NCBI GenBank assembly: GCA_017979445.1
Contig: CM030711.1
Span: 2,604,001-2,668,000, forward strand
Direction of reading: 5' to 3'
DNA from: Akebia trifoliata
Taxonomy: Eukaryota > Streptophyta > Magnoliopsida > Ranunculales > Lardizabalaceae
DNA: 64,000 bases
A model generated the notes under the pieces. It made no database searches. It was not told where the DNA came from and saw nothing but the letters and a program-made list of their open reading frames with translations. Shown piece by piece: positions 45,123 through 56,628 of the stretch; position 1 is the first letter of the stretch, and each line of letters begins with the position of its first letter. A program made the translations under genes and the position numbers.

Positions 45123-46925
45123 ATGCCATCGGAATCCGATAAGTGGGGATGGAAGCATGTTAGTGTGTTTGGCGGGTTTGAGACAAGAACAGGTACAAAG
45201 AGGTGGAAATGCAACCACTGCAACCTACGATATAATGGGTCCTATTCCCGTGTAAGGGCCCACCTTCTTGGGTTCACAGGAGTTGGGGTCAAAAGCTGCC
45301 CGGCAATAGATAGGTCTTTAAGAGAAGCATTTCATATACAGGAGGAAGAACGCCTTGCTCGGAAAAAGAAAAAGATTCCTACAAGTGGGAAATCCAGCAA
45401 GCGCATTAGATCTTCCCAACTGGCTATTACCTCTGTGGGGAAAGCTTTTGGAAAAGAAGATGTAGATGATGTGGTAGCCAGATTCTTCTATGCAGATGGG
45501 TTGAATTTCAATATTATTAAATCTTCTTACTTCCACGACATGGCTAAAGCGATTGCATCATTTGGTCCTGGGTACGAGCCCCCATCGGTAGACAAGTTGT
45601 TGGGTTCTTTCTTGACTAAAGAGAAAGCAAGAATGGATAAAGCTGTGAGTCCAGTTAGGGAATCGTGGCCTCTCACAGGTTGCACAATATTCTGTCTCAG
45701 TCAATTAGATGGCACATTAGGCTGTTTTAATATCAATATCTTCGTCTCAAGTCCAAGGGGGCTCATATTCTTGCAAACTATAGATATTGAAAAAGGTGAT
45801 GGGGAAGATGATGTCTTCACTGAGGTTCTTACCAAGGCAATCATGGATGTAGGGCCTGCAAATGTGCTTCAGGTAATCTTGCATCCGGATCGTTCATCCA
45901 AATTGTCTGGATCCCTCATTAACTCCAAGTTCCCTCATATATTCTGGTCTACATGCACTGCACATTGCATCCAATTGTTGATGGAGGACATAACTGAACT
46001 GGATTGGATGAAGCCTTTTGTGTCGTATGCTAAGGGAATTGAACAATGCATATTGGCTCGGCGACATTCTTCATTGCGTCTTCTCAGTCAAAATTTGAGA
46101 GAAGAGAGCATTGACCCCATTTCTGCTAAGTTTGCGCCAACCTATAACATGGTCTGGAGGATTATCAAGCTTAAGCAAGCTTTGCAAGAAGTGGTTGGTA
46201 GTGAGGAGTGGAGACAGTGGAAACTCACGTACCCCGAAGATGTTCTGAGTATTGAAGCCGCTGTTTTAGGCAATGATTTCTGGGGCAGGGCTCATTTGAT
46301 GTTGCAATTGTGTGAGCCTTTTGTAAGATTACTTGGCTCACTGAATGTAGACAGATCTGTAATGGGTGATGTTTACAATTGGCGTGTTCAAGCACTTGAA
46401 GTCGTGAGAAGTAAAAGAATTGATGACATGGCATTGAAGCAGTTAGAAGTTGTGTTAGAGAACAGGTGGGAAATGCTCTTTTCACCTCTCCATGCTGCCG
46501 GTTATATATTGAACCCAAGGTATTTTGGGAAAGGTCAAGCCAAGGATAAAACCGTAATGCGAGGTTGGAAAGCAACTCTAGATAGATATGAGAGTGATGG
46601 AATGGCAAGACGGGTTCTTAGGGAGCAGCTTAGCTCTTACTGGAGGTTAGATGGGTCCTTAGGGGAAGAAGATGCTATGGATTGTAGGGATAAAATGGAC
46701 CCAGTTGCATGGTGGGAGAATTTCGGTTCTGAAACACCACAATTACAGACATTAGCAATAAAGATTCTTAGTCAGATTTCAAGTGTTACAACATTTCAAG
46801 GAAGTTGGCATGATAATGGTTCCACATGTCAAGAAGCAGTTAATTTACTGGGAGCAGAGAGAGCGGAAGATCTTGTGTTCGTTCGGAACAACCTTAGACT
46901 TCATGGCAAAAAATTAGCAACTTAA
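45123..46925 (+). CDS. BED zinc finger/DUF659 hAT transposase-like protein, probably domesticated (600 aa)
   Basis: A single uninterrupted frame of 600 codons starting MPSESDKWGWKHV. The N-terminal BED finger has Trp8, Trp10, Cys30-x2-Cys33, His47 and Cys59. A basic stretch (79-96, with KKKKIP) looks like a nuclear signal. A DUF659 transposase-like region covers about 125-300 and includes TGCTIF, FWSTCTAHCIQLLMEDI and the preceding VLQV strand. The hAT C-terminal part shows NRWEMLFSPLHAAGYILNPRY (448-467) and DPVAWWENFG (526-535). In active relatives the first two catalytic Asp lie in SDGWTD and TDNASNY; here those places read CLSQLD (Leu192) and LHPDRS (His254). Terminal inverted repeats are not evident. 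It is therefore probably a DNA-binding nuclear protein derived from a hAT transposase; its target is unknown. Confidence 0.88.
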   Translation: MPSESDKWGWKHVSVFGGFETRTGTKRWKCNHCNLRYNGSYSRVRAHLLGFTGVGVKSCPAIDRSLREAFHIQEEERLARKKKKIPTSGKSSKRIRSSQLAITSVGKAFGKEDVDDVVARFFYADGLNFNIIKSSYFHDMAKAIASFGPGYEPPSVDKLLGSFLTKEKARMDKAVSPVRESWPLTGCTIFCLSQLDGTLGCFNINIFVSSPRGLIFLQTIDIEKGDGEDDVFTEVLTKAIMDVGPANVLQVILHPDRSSKLSGSLINSKFPHIFWSTCTAHCIQLLMEDITELDWMKPFVSYAKGIEQCILARRHSSLRLLSQNLREESIDPISAKFAPTYNMVWRIIKLKQALQEVVGSEEWRQWKLTYPEDVLSIEAAVLGNDFWGRAHLMLQLCEPFVRLLGSLNVDRSVMGDVYNWRVQALEVVRSKRIDDMALKQLEVVLENRWEMLFSPLHAAGYILNPRYFGKGQAKDKTVMRGWKATLDRYESDGMARRVLREQLSSYWRLDGSLGEEDAMDCRDKMDPVAWWENFGSETPQLQTLAIKILSQISSVTTFQGSWHDNGSTCQEAVNLLGAERAEDLVFVRNNLRLHGKKLAT

Positions 46926-48077
46926 GCTACCTTTCTAGAACCACGATGTTGGATATTTTTTTATTGATCAAGGAAAGGGGATGGTGTTGGTCTGTTTGTC
47001 TAGGCTTTGGACTGATGTGCTGAAGAAGCTATAAGTTTTAAAAGTGATGAGCTAGCCAGTTGTCCTACATGTGATCGAATCCATGTGCTGATGGGTCAAA
47101 CACAACAAACAAATGTTGCTCTTTTATTGGTAATAATCAATCTACTTGTGGTTTTATGGCAGATCGAGTAAAACACTCTGGAGTAGATTGGAAGGGATCG
47201 ATGTTTGGGGGAAACCTGGAGACCTTAGCAACCTTTTTATCCATCTTATTGGTGTTGAACCACAGGTGACCTTACAAGAACCCATGGTTTCTGTTATTAA
47301 TCGGGAATGGAATTCACACCATTGCTGGGAAGTATGAGGGATTTTGTAGCCTTGAGACTGCACATGAATCATCTTATTATCCTTGATCTCCTCGCCAGCA
47401 GTATCTGTCAAACAGGCACCGAATCTCAGTAGGAGTTGAATAAATCACTTACATTTATTATACTCTTATTCATATACTTCCTTAGTCTATATTTTATCAA
47501 TTTGTCTTTTACGTTTAGTTATGCTTAATCATGTCAGTTCCCATGATTTTATTACGTTTACTTTCTGTATCAAATGAATGATTTGTTACTTTTATATGGC
47601 TACACATTTTACTACGATTTTTGTGAGTAATATTATTAATTGTCTCACATCTCATGTTGACTTGTGTATGTTGAGAGATAAAATTATATTTTTATTTTTC
47701 ACAAGAAACTTGTTGGGTAGCAGCTTTGAACTTCAACTTGTGACATCGTCTTATTAAAATGGTTATTGTGCATTGTTGAACTAAACAACTAGTCAACTAC
47801 CTCTACTAGCAGTAAAACTAAGTGAGTTTATATCTCATTAAATCATTGACACAGTTGCATCTAATTTGAGTCTCCATTTCCAGACTAACTTGGTTTAGAG
47901 AAGTTTGATATCTCTCAATCACTTCTTCGTTGGCTAAAGACATCTCTTGGAGTCCTCAGCTACTTATGTGCATGCTAAACGATGTTCCAAACAACCAGAA
48001 GAGTGCAAGTGCAATTGGAGGTAGAACGCTTTCTTATAGGTGTTAAAAAAGAAAGGGAAAATAAATATTTACAAAAA
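46926..48077. other. 3' UTR and downstream flank of the BED gene
   Basis: No further coding region. A TTTTATGGCAG splice-acceptor-like site at about 47152-47162 suggests a possible 3'-UTR intron. Short frames at 47146-47411 have no recognisable domain. The rest is AT-rich spacer without identified repeats. Confidence 0.4.
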
Positions 48078-48183
48078 AGCTGCTATTGGCACACCAACTT
48101 TTACTTATTACACCCCAGTTAAAAGTAATGAAAATTAGTAAATGGTTGAGAATAAGTAAAAGTTGGAGTGCCAAGAGAAGCTT
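48078..48183. mobile_element. Short TIR MITE (106 bp)
   Basis: Left arm AGCTGCTATTGGCACACCAA, CTTTTACTTATTAC; right arm GAATAAGTAAAAGTTGGAGT, GCCAAGAGAAGCTT. A solo member of the family that also sits in the transporter introns. Confidence 0.8.
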
Positions 48184-49467
48184 TCTCATGTTTTTTTTAC
48201 TCTAGATTTCTTTTTTGGGGTTTAAGATTTTAAATGAGCCTAATCATAGTTGTAAACAGCTACTGAAATTGATTGAGCGAGTGTTATAATGTTTTGTATT
48301 GATGAGATAATAATTTGAGCCAAACCTTTGTAATTTTTGAAAATGGTGTATTTTAATCTTTAATTGGGGTGTGATGAATGTGTGTAATAATTAAAAGTTG
48401 GGGTACCAATAACAGCTCTCAAAAAGAAACTGGTGTTGAGTCCAGGCATGATCTTGAAGATTGGAACAATCTTCTAATAGATATGGACCTTCAAATGGGC
48501 TTAATAGGAGAGACTCCCTGGATTCATATTGGGCCTTAAGTATTATCTTCCTTGTTTTGGCCACAATGGTTTTGGTACAACAAAATAAACGGAACCTTGA
48601 GTGGGTTTACATAGCATTCATGGAAGAACACATGATCCTGACCATTAAAACACAATCCAACGGTCAGTTTTTTATAAGATATATCATCGAGATACATATA
48701 AATTATGATCATTGGATTTCATGATTTCGGGATAACCCCATAAAGAGAACCTAATTCATTGTAATCGTATGCACGAAAAAATCTTAAATAAATTCAGAAA
48801 ATTGTAAATAGAAGATATAAATTGATAGCTAAATAGCTAATCCTATGTAGAACTTGTTTTAACCTCATATCGGTGGGACAAATACAATGTCTCACATGGC
48901 ACTTTTTGGAGCACCAACATTGGTATCATACGATGGACCCACGATGGGAAACAAAAATAATTTCATCTTTATTTATGTTGTCCTTTTGGTCAGAAATTAG
49001 ATCAAGGGAGAGGCATGGAATATGGTGGTTCATGAGTTACCAAATCAATTCTCTTGATTTTAATGCTTTAATTGTGTGAAGTATAAATCATATTTAAAAG
49101 GACACAAACTATTAAAAACACTTTTGACATAGATGATGATTTCTAGCCATTGGATTTGGGATTTTATTTGGTCTTGAGACAAATCAAATATTTGTGGGCC
49201 AATTGACCGAAAGAATACGTCGAAAAGTTCAATAGGAACCAAAATTTGTTTCAACTTGGGGTCATTTAAATTCAGACATAAACATGATTGAAGTCAGAAA
49301 ATTGCTTTCTTGGACCCCAAGATTGGTTGTCCTTTGGTCGACTAGCCAGCTTGGGTGTGCTGGCACATGTGCTTCAATTTTAACCATCTTGAGGTGGTTG
49401 CAAGGACCCAAGGTAATTTAATGAACCTGCGAATTGATTTCTAGGCTAATTATGAGGTTTGGAAACC
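48184..49467. other. Spacer with one foldback repeat
   Basis: No supported gene. 48628-48737 is a foldback of the ATGATCCCAAT family (ACACATGATCCTGACCATT against GATCATTGGATTTCATG). The partial repeat end at about 48385-48425 (AAAAGTTGGGGTACCAATAA) is a lone TIR of the 48078 family. Confidence 0.5.
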
Positions 49468-49469
49468 AT

Positions 49470-49705
49470 GAATGTTGGGCGTAGTGGTCAAAACCTCCCT
49501 CCAAAAAGGGAGAGGTCTTGAATTCAACCCACTTTATTGGCCACCCACAAGGATTTTATCCTGGCTTACCTAATATGTGTGATTTGTGGGGTATTATATA
49601 TACCCGAGGGATTGTGATGAGAAATGGTGTTCTAAGAGGCCAGTTGCCTCACCCTTGCTAGTCGAGCTTACGGGTCTAGACACACCCCATCATTAATAAA
49701 AAATT
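49470..49705 (+). mobile_element. tRNA-derived SINE
   Basis: TTGGGCGTAGTGGTCA (49475) resembles a pol III A box, and GAGGTCTTGAATTCAACCC (49512-49530) resembles the B box, about 40 bp apart as in tRNA-type SINEs. The body continues GGCCACCCACAAGG...CTTACCTAATATGTGTGATT, also found at 52035, 53083 and 54748, and ends near an A-rich AATAAAAAATTA. No coding capacity. Confidence 0.7.
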
Positions 49706-49753
49706 ATGGGTTATAGATGAATATTTCTCATTAAGAATAATGATTTTCTAATT

Positions 49754-49768
49754 CCCCCCCCCCCCCCC
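49754..49768. repeat. Poly-C tract (about 15 C)
   Basis: Uninterrupted C homopolymer at the left edge of the foldback MITE that follows; unusual in this AT-rich spacer. Confidence 0.95.
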
Positions 49769-49890
49769 TCTCTGACATATACCCCCATCACAGACCCGTA
49801 GATCATTTCCTCGAGATACGTAAAATTATACATATTTTCTTGTGTATCCCAAGGCACGATTCTGTGATGGGGACGTATGCTAGAGAGGGG
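49765..49890. mobile_element. Foldback MITE
   Basis: CCCCTCTCTGACATATACCC, CCATCACAGA pairs with TCTGTGATGGGGACGTATGC, TAGAGAGGGG. The centre carries CTCGAGATACG / TGTGTATCCCAAGG. Followed by TTATCACGACTCTT, a flank very like the one after the 7719-7922 element. Confidence 0.8.
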
Positions 49891-50412
49891 TGTCAAATTA
49901 TCACGACTCTTCTCATTAAAGAAAAGATTAGGGCTCTTCAAGGTTGTTCTAGGTATTTAGATCCAAATTTGAGATTTTCTAGAAAATGCTAGTTTGGACA
50001 TAAATTGATATATTAAATTAGGGCACTTCAAGGCTGTTCTAGTTATTTTGATCAAAAATAGGGATTACAGAACATAGATTGTTTTCATCGGGGGTAAAAG
50101 ACGTGCGGTTCTATTCCCTTGCCATGTCAGCCGCGTACCCCCAACCGGGTGCATTCATTATTATTCTAAAAAGAAATGCAAAGTGTGATGTCTATTCCCT
50201 ATCAAAATTTTATTGTTTTCTTTATGGACCACTGTACACTACTCGTCCTCTCACTGTCTAATACTTAAGAGCAAAAGGAACAGTCTCCACTCTATAACAC
50301 TACTTTCTATAGATTAAATTATGAGCTTTTGTGATTCACCTCCATTAGTTGGGCATAAAAGATATTTCTCACTTGATTCAAAATAAATTTAGGTTTGCCT
50401 CGTTTGACAATT

Positions 50413-50448
<36 letters not shown>

Positions 50449-52029
50449 GTCTATTTTTTATTTTTTTGACAAACCATTTAATACCCCATAAGATCGATGA
50501 GATGGGGAAAGCACAATTATAAATAGAAGAAGGTCACGTATCAAATTGGGATACAACACGTGAGTACATAACACCTGAAAGCGAAGACTGATAACACAAC
50601 ACTCAACACCTCTATCACTTGTAAGAGTGAAATTTTTTTCTGAGAAGATTCGAATTCATAATCTATATGAATTTAGCACTCTAATACCATATTGACATAT
50701 TATTTACCCTAAAAGATAGATCTGAAGGAGAAGACGTAATAATAAATATAAGAGAGTCATCGATCGAACTAGAATATGATACCTAAGCACGTGACAACTT
50801 GACACGTTTTAATCAAGGGATGCAGTCTAATGGGGCTGGATTCATTAGACTGGATTTATTGGGGGAGGTAAGTCAAAAAAAAACAAACAAAATAATGGGA
50901 GATGGTAGAGAGTAAACTTCGCCATTAAATTAGAAGTGCAAGAGAAAAGAAAGATCTAAGGTTATTTTGTTTTTTGGTAAAATTTAAACAACCCTTCAAT
51001 TTCTTGAAATTACAGAAATGCCAATGGTTTATTAAACCATAATTTCGTGATGAAAAGCCCCTGCCGACGGTTTTCACTGGACAGTAGGGATCTTAGGGAC
51101 TGCATCTAAATCAAATCTCAGAATCTTTGGTCCGAATCTTAGAGAATATTCTTTTAGATCCTGTACAACCCAGGATTTATACCTATTTTACTCCCAATTC
51201 TTTAATCTGACACTTGGCACATTTTTTTTTTGGTTTGTGTTGACGTATAAAGTACCTACACAACTCCCAGGTGGTCTATTTCATTGACTCTTGAGTCAAA
51301 GTGCCAAGGAGGAAATCCATAATAGTTTTTCAATTGGGGGAGGTAGATTGAATATATCTCACTATTCAGGGAGGTAAGTGAAAAGAAAAACCTATTTTTG
51401 ATATGTATTTATGATGTCCGATATATATTATATTGGGTAAGAAAAATTTGTCCAAATTGTTATGTGCCATGTGAAAAAAAATAAAAATTTGAGATACCCC
51501 AGTATTTTCAAATTGATGATAATGATAATACTACTTGACCGTGGTCTTTCATGATACTGCTATAAAATGACAGAAATACCCTTAACTCTATCTTGCTAAA
51601 TATCGTTATTCCCCATCCTCTAAATCAATTATCTTTAATCTTTTCAATATTGCGGGTAAATTTTATATTTATTTGACAGTTCTTGAATTTTTCTTTTGTA
51701 AAAATCTTGATTTCTCCAAAATTTATCATCTACAATCAACAGAAGAAATTCCTGATCTACTTGTACTTTCTAGAATTCTTTCGAAGAAGTCTTTTTTTGG
51801 TTTGATCTCCTTTGTAGTTTCTATCTTTCTGGATCTAGGCAGAAAAGGGGCTTATTCTTTTAAACGACAACGACGACCATTGAATGAGCTTCATAAAAAA
51901 GAAGCCCTTCTCTTAGATCAATACTTGAAGTTGATGTATTAATTGTTTTATCTGATTAATTTAAAATCTGATTGTGTGGAGAACAAATGTAATATTGTCT
52001 ATCTAAGATTGAAGGAAAATATTAATTTT
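49891..52029. other. AT-rich spacer
   Basis: No supported gene. A (GA)n microsatellite lies at about 50416-50444. A 89-codon plus-strand frame at 51673-51942 has no recognisable domain and no neighbouring exon signals I can support. 50870-51560 is plain spacer with a few repeated words. Confidence 0.5.
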
Positions 52030-52290
52030 AACTTCGAGGGGGTACCTCAATGGCAATTTCGGATCCTATAAGCGGTGGGAGTCTGCAGGTTGTGAGTTTG
52101 ATACCTAATATGAGCAGTATCTCATCGAGGCCACCCGCAAGGGCGCACCCTCACTTATTCATGCGTGTGATGTGCAAGCATTGCACATGCCCCGAGGGAG
52201 AGATCTATATGCCTTAGCTCCGGTCCTGGCTATTCAAATCACCCAAGTCGAACAGAAGTTTGGAACCCCCCGTCATCAAAATATTTCAAA
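52030..52290 (+). mobile_element. tRNA-derived SINE
   Basis: Begins GAGGGGGTACCTCAATGGCA (A-box-like), then GGTTGTGAGTTTGATACC (52088-52105, B-box-like), then the shared body CGAGGCCACCCGCAAGGGCG, ACCCTCACTTATTCATG. The right boundary is approximate. Confidence 0.65.
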
Positions 52291-53082
52291 AAATTCAAGG
52301 TGTTTTGCTAAAAAAAACGAAGATGAGGACATTTCAATCACTTAAATTAGTATCCCAAAGAATATGTGACAAGGCTATCAAGAGGGGTTTGTTATGAATT
52401 TTAAAATACGAAGGGTGTCTCAAATATCTATAAAACTCGGTGGGGTATCTCCTTATTACATAAGAGTGATTTAACAGCTCAACGGTTTGGGCAGCTGCCC
52501 AATTCAAGTAAGTAGTCCTTCCATCGGTCCAGTCTGATGGACATCATAGGGAGTTATTTGTACAATTCTTTCTTTTTTTTTTCTTCCTTTAATATTAATA
52601 ATAATGCCTTCATTTGCATAATGTACATTACTAAATACTAAAATATCTCTTAAGATATTTTGTTGGCAATCATACAAAAAATGATTAATTTTCTTTGGGG
52701 GGTGACTACTAAAAGCTATTTTGGTATAACATGAATTGATGACTTTAGGGATCCAATAAATTAAAATTGGTCATTTCGGGATAAACAGATCAGTTATCGT
52801 AAAGAGGATGAATGACAAGAAAATGATTTGGAGTTCTTTCACAATCAAATCATATAGTACTAAGCACGAGATATCTATTTTAAGGATTTTTTTGTTTTTT
52901 TGTTTTGAATAAGTTAATTTATTTGAAAAAATAAATTATCAGAAGCTGATAGTAAGACAATTAAGATGCATAATGTGAATAAATTGAGGTAACAGAAATG
53001 TAAATGTCAAAACGTATGCATAAAAGGTTTGAGAAATATAAAATTAGAAATGAATGATCCTATGCATTAAATAATTAATTCC

Positions 53083-53215
53083 TCAAGAGCCACCCGCGTG
53101 GGCATACCCTCACTTACCTGGTATGTGTAATGTGCGGGCATTGTACGTGCCCTGAGACTTGTCCTTGGACAAGATCATGATCTATGGACTAGGCAAGCAA
53201 ATCATTTATCATAAA
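53083..53215 (+). mobile_element. 5'-truncated SINE
   Basis: Starts within the body (GAGCCACCCGCGTGGGCATA, CCCTCACTTACCTGG) and continues to GGACAAGATCATGATCTATGG, then GACTAGGC. The A and B boxes are absent, as expected for a 5' truncation. Confidence 0.65.
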
Positions 53216-53739
53216 AAGGATAAGTTTCTTGAGAATAACTTAGAACTCTTGCGACTTGAATCGTATCCCCTTAATTGAGTTATGTGGGACTAAAAATATG
53301 ATCAAAAGAGGTGAACAAAATATAATTTTCTTGAAAGTTTCTTTGGGTATTATTTTATTCACAATTGTGGTATGTTTTATCTAAAATTATTAATCCTAAT
53401 ATCATATTAGGGACAATAAGATCCAATGAATTTTTTTTTTTTTAAATGCATATTACAACCCTATAAAAGTATGTCGTATGATGGCTAAATTTCCCAAATG
53501 AACCATCTTATGACTAATAATTTCTTCTTATTATTTTTTCATTGCTCTTGTATAATTTATAATGTATTAAAATTCATCTTATGATAGTTAATATGATAAA
53601 GTTATAATAAATTAATTTAAAAAAATATAACTTTTACATTAATGGGAGAAAAAGCATTTTCCATCTTCAAGGAAAATTATATATTTTTCTACAAATGCAC
53701 TCTTTTTTTTCTTCTTTAAGGTTTACCAATCTATAAAGA

Positions 53740-53958
53740 ATCTGACTAGCCTTACTAAGATAGAGAGGAAAGGAGACCTTACTAAATCTCATCCATCGTA
53801 AAATATATTTAAAAAAAAGCTTTGAGATGCGTAAAATAAGTCATCGAGATTGGTAACAAATCTCAAGGCCTTGGCATACGCATCTCAAAGTCTTTTTTTA
53901 TGGTGGATGAGGCCTAGTAAAGTTTTTTCCTCACTATCTTAGTAAGGAAAGGGTTTCT
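53740..53958. mobile_element. Foldback repeat with about 90-bp arms
   Basis: Left arm CTTACTAAGATAGAGAGGAA, CTTACTAAATCTCATCCATC, AAAGCTTTGAGATGCGTA; right arm TACGCATCTCAAAGTCTTTT, GGTGGATGAGGCCTAGTAAA, ACTATCTTAGTAAGG. A short loop separates the arms. No coding capacity. Confidence 0.85.
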
Positions 53959-54067
53959 CATTTGTAAATTAGCTCTAGAAATCAAAAGTATGATTTAAAT
54001 AAGCAATTCAACTTTATATTATTTTAGAAGTGTTGTTTATTTCAAAGCTTTGTTGAAAAAAATTAGA

Positions 54068-54184
54068 GGGTTACTATTGCCACACCAACTTTTACTAACG
54101 CCACAACAAATGTGTTCAATTCTTTGATGGTTTACATAAAAATTGGTGTGACATTAGTAAAAGTTGGTGCGGCAATAGCAACCC
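54068..54184. mobile_element. Short TIR MITE (117 bp)
   Basis: GGGTTACTATTGCCACACCA, ACTTTTACTAACGCCACA at the left; TGTGACATTAGTAAAAGTTG, GTGCGGCAATAGCAACCC at the right. These are near-perfect 38-bp terminal inverted repeats and the cleanest member of the family found in the transporter introns. Confidence 0.88.
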
Positions 54185-54747
54185 TAAAAAAAATAATTAG
54201 AGAGTATCTTTGTGTTGTCATAGTGAACCTAAGATCACTTAGAAATAAGAAAATATTATCTCTAATGGTGTTTTTGGTAAATGGCAAGCTTTGTGTTCAT
54301 ATAAAACACGTGTGCATTATTTGTTAAAGTTTATTTAAAGCGCATTGAAAATGACATTGGCACCCATGTTTGATTTACCGACATGAGTGACGAGAGACAA
54401 TCCCAATAGATCTGCCCCAACAATATAGTGGTGTATAATTTATACAATAAACATAATATTAGACAAAATTACAAGATTTCATATTATAAAAAATTGTATT
54501 ATTTAATAAAATTTTATATTAAACATACTATAAAAATGTAATTTTCATGTCCTTGGGCCCAAATGGATTATCAAATTGGTAACCCAACACCGTAGACTTA
54601 CTGATTTCATGGAAAATCTCAGATTTGTAATAAAAAGTTCATTTTAATATTACATGAAGTTGGGGGGTCATAAAAAAGTTATGAAAATTATATTTTTATA
54701 TTATGTTTAATATGAATTTTTTTTTTTTTTAAATAATACATTTTTCT

Positions 54748-55190
54748 ATAGGTGATGAGTTCGATACTTAATATGAGCATTAATTCATCAGGGGCCACCC
54801 ACAAGGGTGCACCCTCACTTACTTGGTGTGTGTGATGCATAGGCGTTGCATGTGCCTTGGGACTAGTCCTTGAACAAGACCATGACATGGTTTCAAAACT
54901 CATCCAAGACTAAGACGTATCACCTGAGTCATCTCGATATCAACCATGGATGAGACAGACTGATAAGTCATATTTTCGGATGAGATATAGAACCCCACGT
55001 TCATTTTTCATTTTATCGAATGAGACGTCTCAAACGTATTAGAAAACTTGTCCGAGCCGACTCGATATCTGGTATGGATGAGACGAGACGTAAAACCGAA
55101 TTTTAAAACCATGGACCATGATTTATCTACTAGGCAAAGCCCAAATATAAGCTCGGTCCATTATCTATAGGAATACACGATTATCAAAAA
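54748..55190 (+). mobile_element. SINE interrupted by a TIR element
   Basis: GGTGATGAGTTCGATACTTA (B-box-like) is followed by GGGGCCACCCACAAGGGTGC and continues to CAAGACCATGAC at about 54893. The expected continuation, GACCATGATTTATCTACTAGG, resumes at about 55125, as judged against 53083-53215. The intervening 232 bp is a separate insertion. Confidence 0.7.
54893..55124. mobile_element. TIR element inserted in a SINE with target-site duplication
   Basis: Ends ATGGTTTCAAAACTCATCC and CGAATTTTAAAACCATG are inverted repeats. Internal CATCTCGATATCAACCATGG and CGACTCGATATCTGGTATGG form an inverted pair. The flanking GACCATGA on each side reads as a target-site duplication of about 8 bp. Related fragments are scattered at 18185-18378, 32418-32600, 34240-34330 and 40290-40490. 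Confidence 0.7.
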
Positions 55191-55732
55191 ATAAAATAAA
55201 ATAATACATTTTTATGTATGAAATCTTGTAATTTTTGCTAATATTATGTTTAGTAAATGAATTACACACCTCTATATTGTCAATAGCTAACAATATTATA
55301 TTTTTAATTTTCCTAATTTTTCTTTGACTTTGTCAGTTTTTGACAAATTTTTCTTAGAAGCAAGTCCCATGAGTGAAGACATTGGGCTTACATCACCCAA
55401 TAGGTGTAGGACTATTTAGGAAGCTGAATGTACGGCCCAAGTAATAATAACGTGTACCACACAGTCTTGGGCCCACTGTCCCCATTAATGATTGGGCCAT
55501 CTATATGGTAAATCTATATACCCAAAATCGGCCCAATTGGTAGTTTCAATTATCACGTATAATCATTTGTGCTAAAATGTAGAGATTGCCAGTTGGGATA
55601 ATTTTATATTACTCATTGTCTCAATGAGCAATCATGGCAGCATCTTCCAGGACTGTCAATGGATCCGATAAGAAATTTATTAGACCCAAACCAAATCTAG
55701 AACCGATCCAATATGTCATTTTAAGCCCATCG

Positions 55733-55772
<40 letters not shown>

Positions 55773-56620
55773 TTCAAATGAATAATGATTTTTGGACATC
55801 CCCTCTGACATACGCCCTCATCAGAGAATTGTAAAGCATTTGCCTCGGGATACACATAATGGTTTTTGTGTATCCCGAGATCTGTGATGGGGGAGGGGAG
55901 AGGGGGCCGTTAGATTATGACAGTTCTTTCCAAATATATCATTGGATGGAGAGATAAATCTGATCTGATTCATTGACAGACCTTGCATCATCTTTAACAG
56001 AATATATATATATCTTAGATACTGTACACCATGATGTTGCTTGGTATTATCAGCTCCATGTCTATAATGGGTGCCAATCCCACGATGAAAATAGCTACTT
56101 GATCTTAAAGTACGCCTGGAGTTTGATAGCTAACTAAGTTATTGGAGTATAGAATCAGGATTTGAAATTATAAATGAGGTTTTATTAAGTACTTAATTAA
56201 TTTCTTAATTATACATAATTGTAATTAAGGTTCCAAATAAGGAAAAGGGGAAAAAACTTTGAAGCGAGTAGCCGGCTTCAAATTTTTGAAAGAACCCTCT
56301 CCATTGAATTCCACGTGGTATTTCAAAACGGAGGTAATAAAAATGTAAGGGGTGAAATAACTATAAAATGCCACGTGTCTTGTAATGAAGAGGGTTCTTC
56401 GAAATTTGAAGCGGGCTGGCTGCTTCAAAGTTGGACTCAGGTAGAGGTGTCGAATCTTATCTACTGTACTGGGATTCTTACCGTGATCTGACACTTGTTA
56501 CGGGTTTCCGGTCATGAATTTTTTTACTCTGTTTTAACTTTTCTTCATTTCTTGATGTATAAAGTCTCGCAAACCTCCGTTGATTGAGTTGGGGTTTAGA
56601 CTTGAGAGAGAGAGAGAAAG
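55191..56620. other. Spacer upstream of the CSLA gene
   Basis: Holds a (TA)n run at about 55738-55762, a foldback MITE (55797-55915) and, at 56255-56430, an inverted pair (GAAGCGAGTAGCCGGCTTCAA / GAAGCGGGCTGGCTGCTTCAA context with AGAACCCTCT / AGAGGGTTCTT). No coding region. The last few hundred bases presumably include the CSLA promoter. Confidence 0.55.
55797..55915. mobile_element. Foldback MITE
   Basis: CATCCCCTCTGACATACGCC, CTCATCAGAGA at the left and TCTGTGATGGGGGAGGGGA at the right, with central TGCCTCGGGATACACATAA / TTGTGTATCCCGAG. Same family as 25812 and 49765. Confidence 0.75.
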
Positions 56621-56628
56621 TATAAAAG
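56621..56628 (+). promoter_or_regulatory. TATA box of the CSLA gene
   Basis: TATAAAAG just after a GAGAGAGAGA run. It predicts a start near 56650 and a leader of about 300 nt, in which a 5'-UTR intron is possible (a GGTAAGC donor-like site at about 56880). Confidence 0.65.

Noticed and set aside
45123..46925. Active autonomous hAT transposon
   Set aside because: The DGWTD and TDNA positions are replaced, terminal inverted repeats and target duplications are not evident, and no second copy is present in the window.
49475..49530. A and B box pair as a tRNA gene
   Set aside because: No cloverleaf can be formed and the body matches other SINE copies, so it is a SINE head.
51673..51942. 89-codon plus-strand frame as a possible gene
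   Set aside because: No recognisable domain, no homologous neighbour exon and background base composition.
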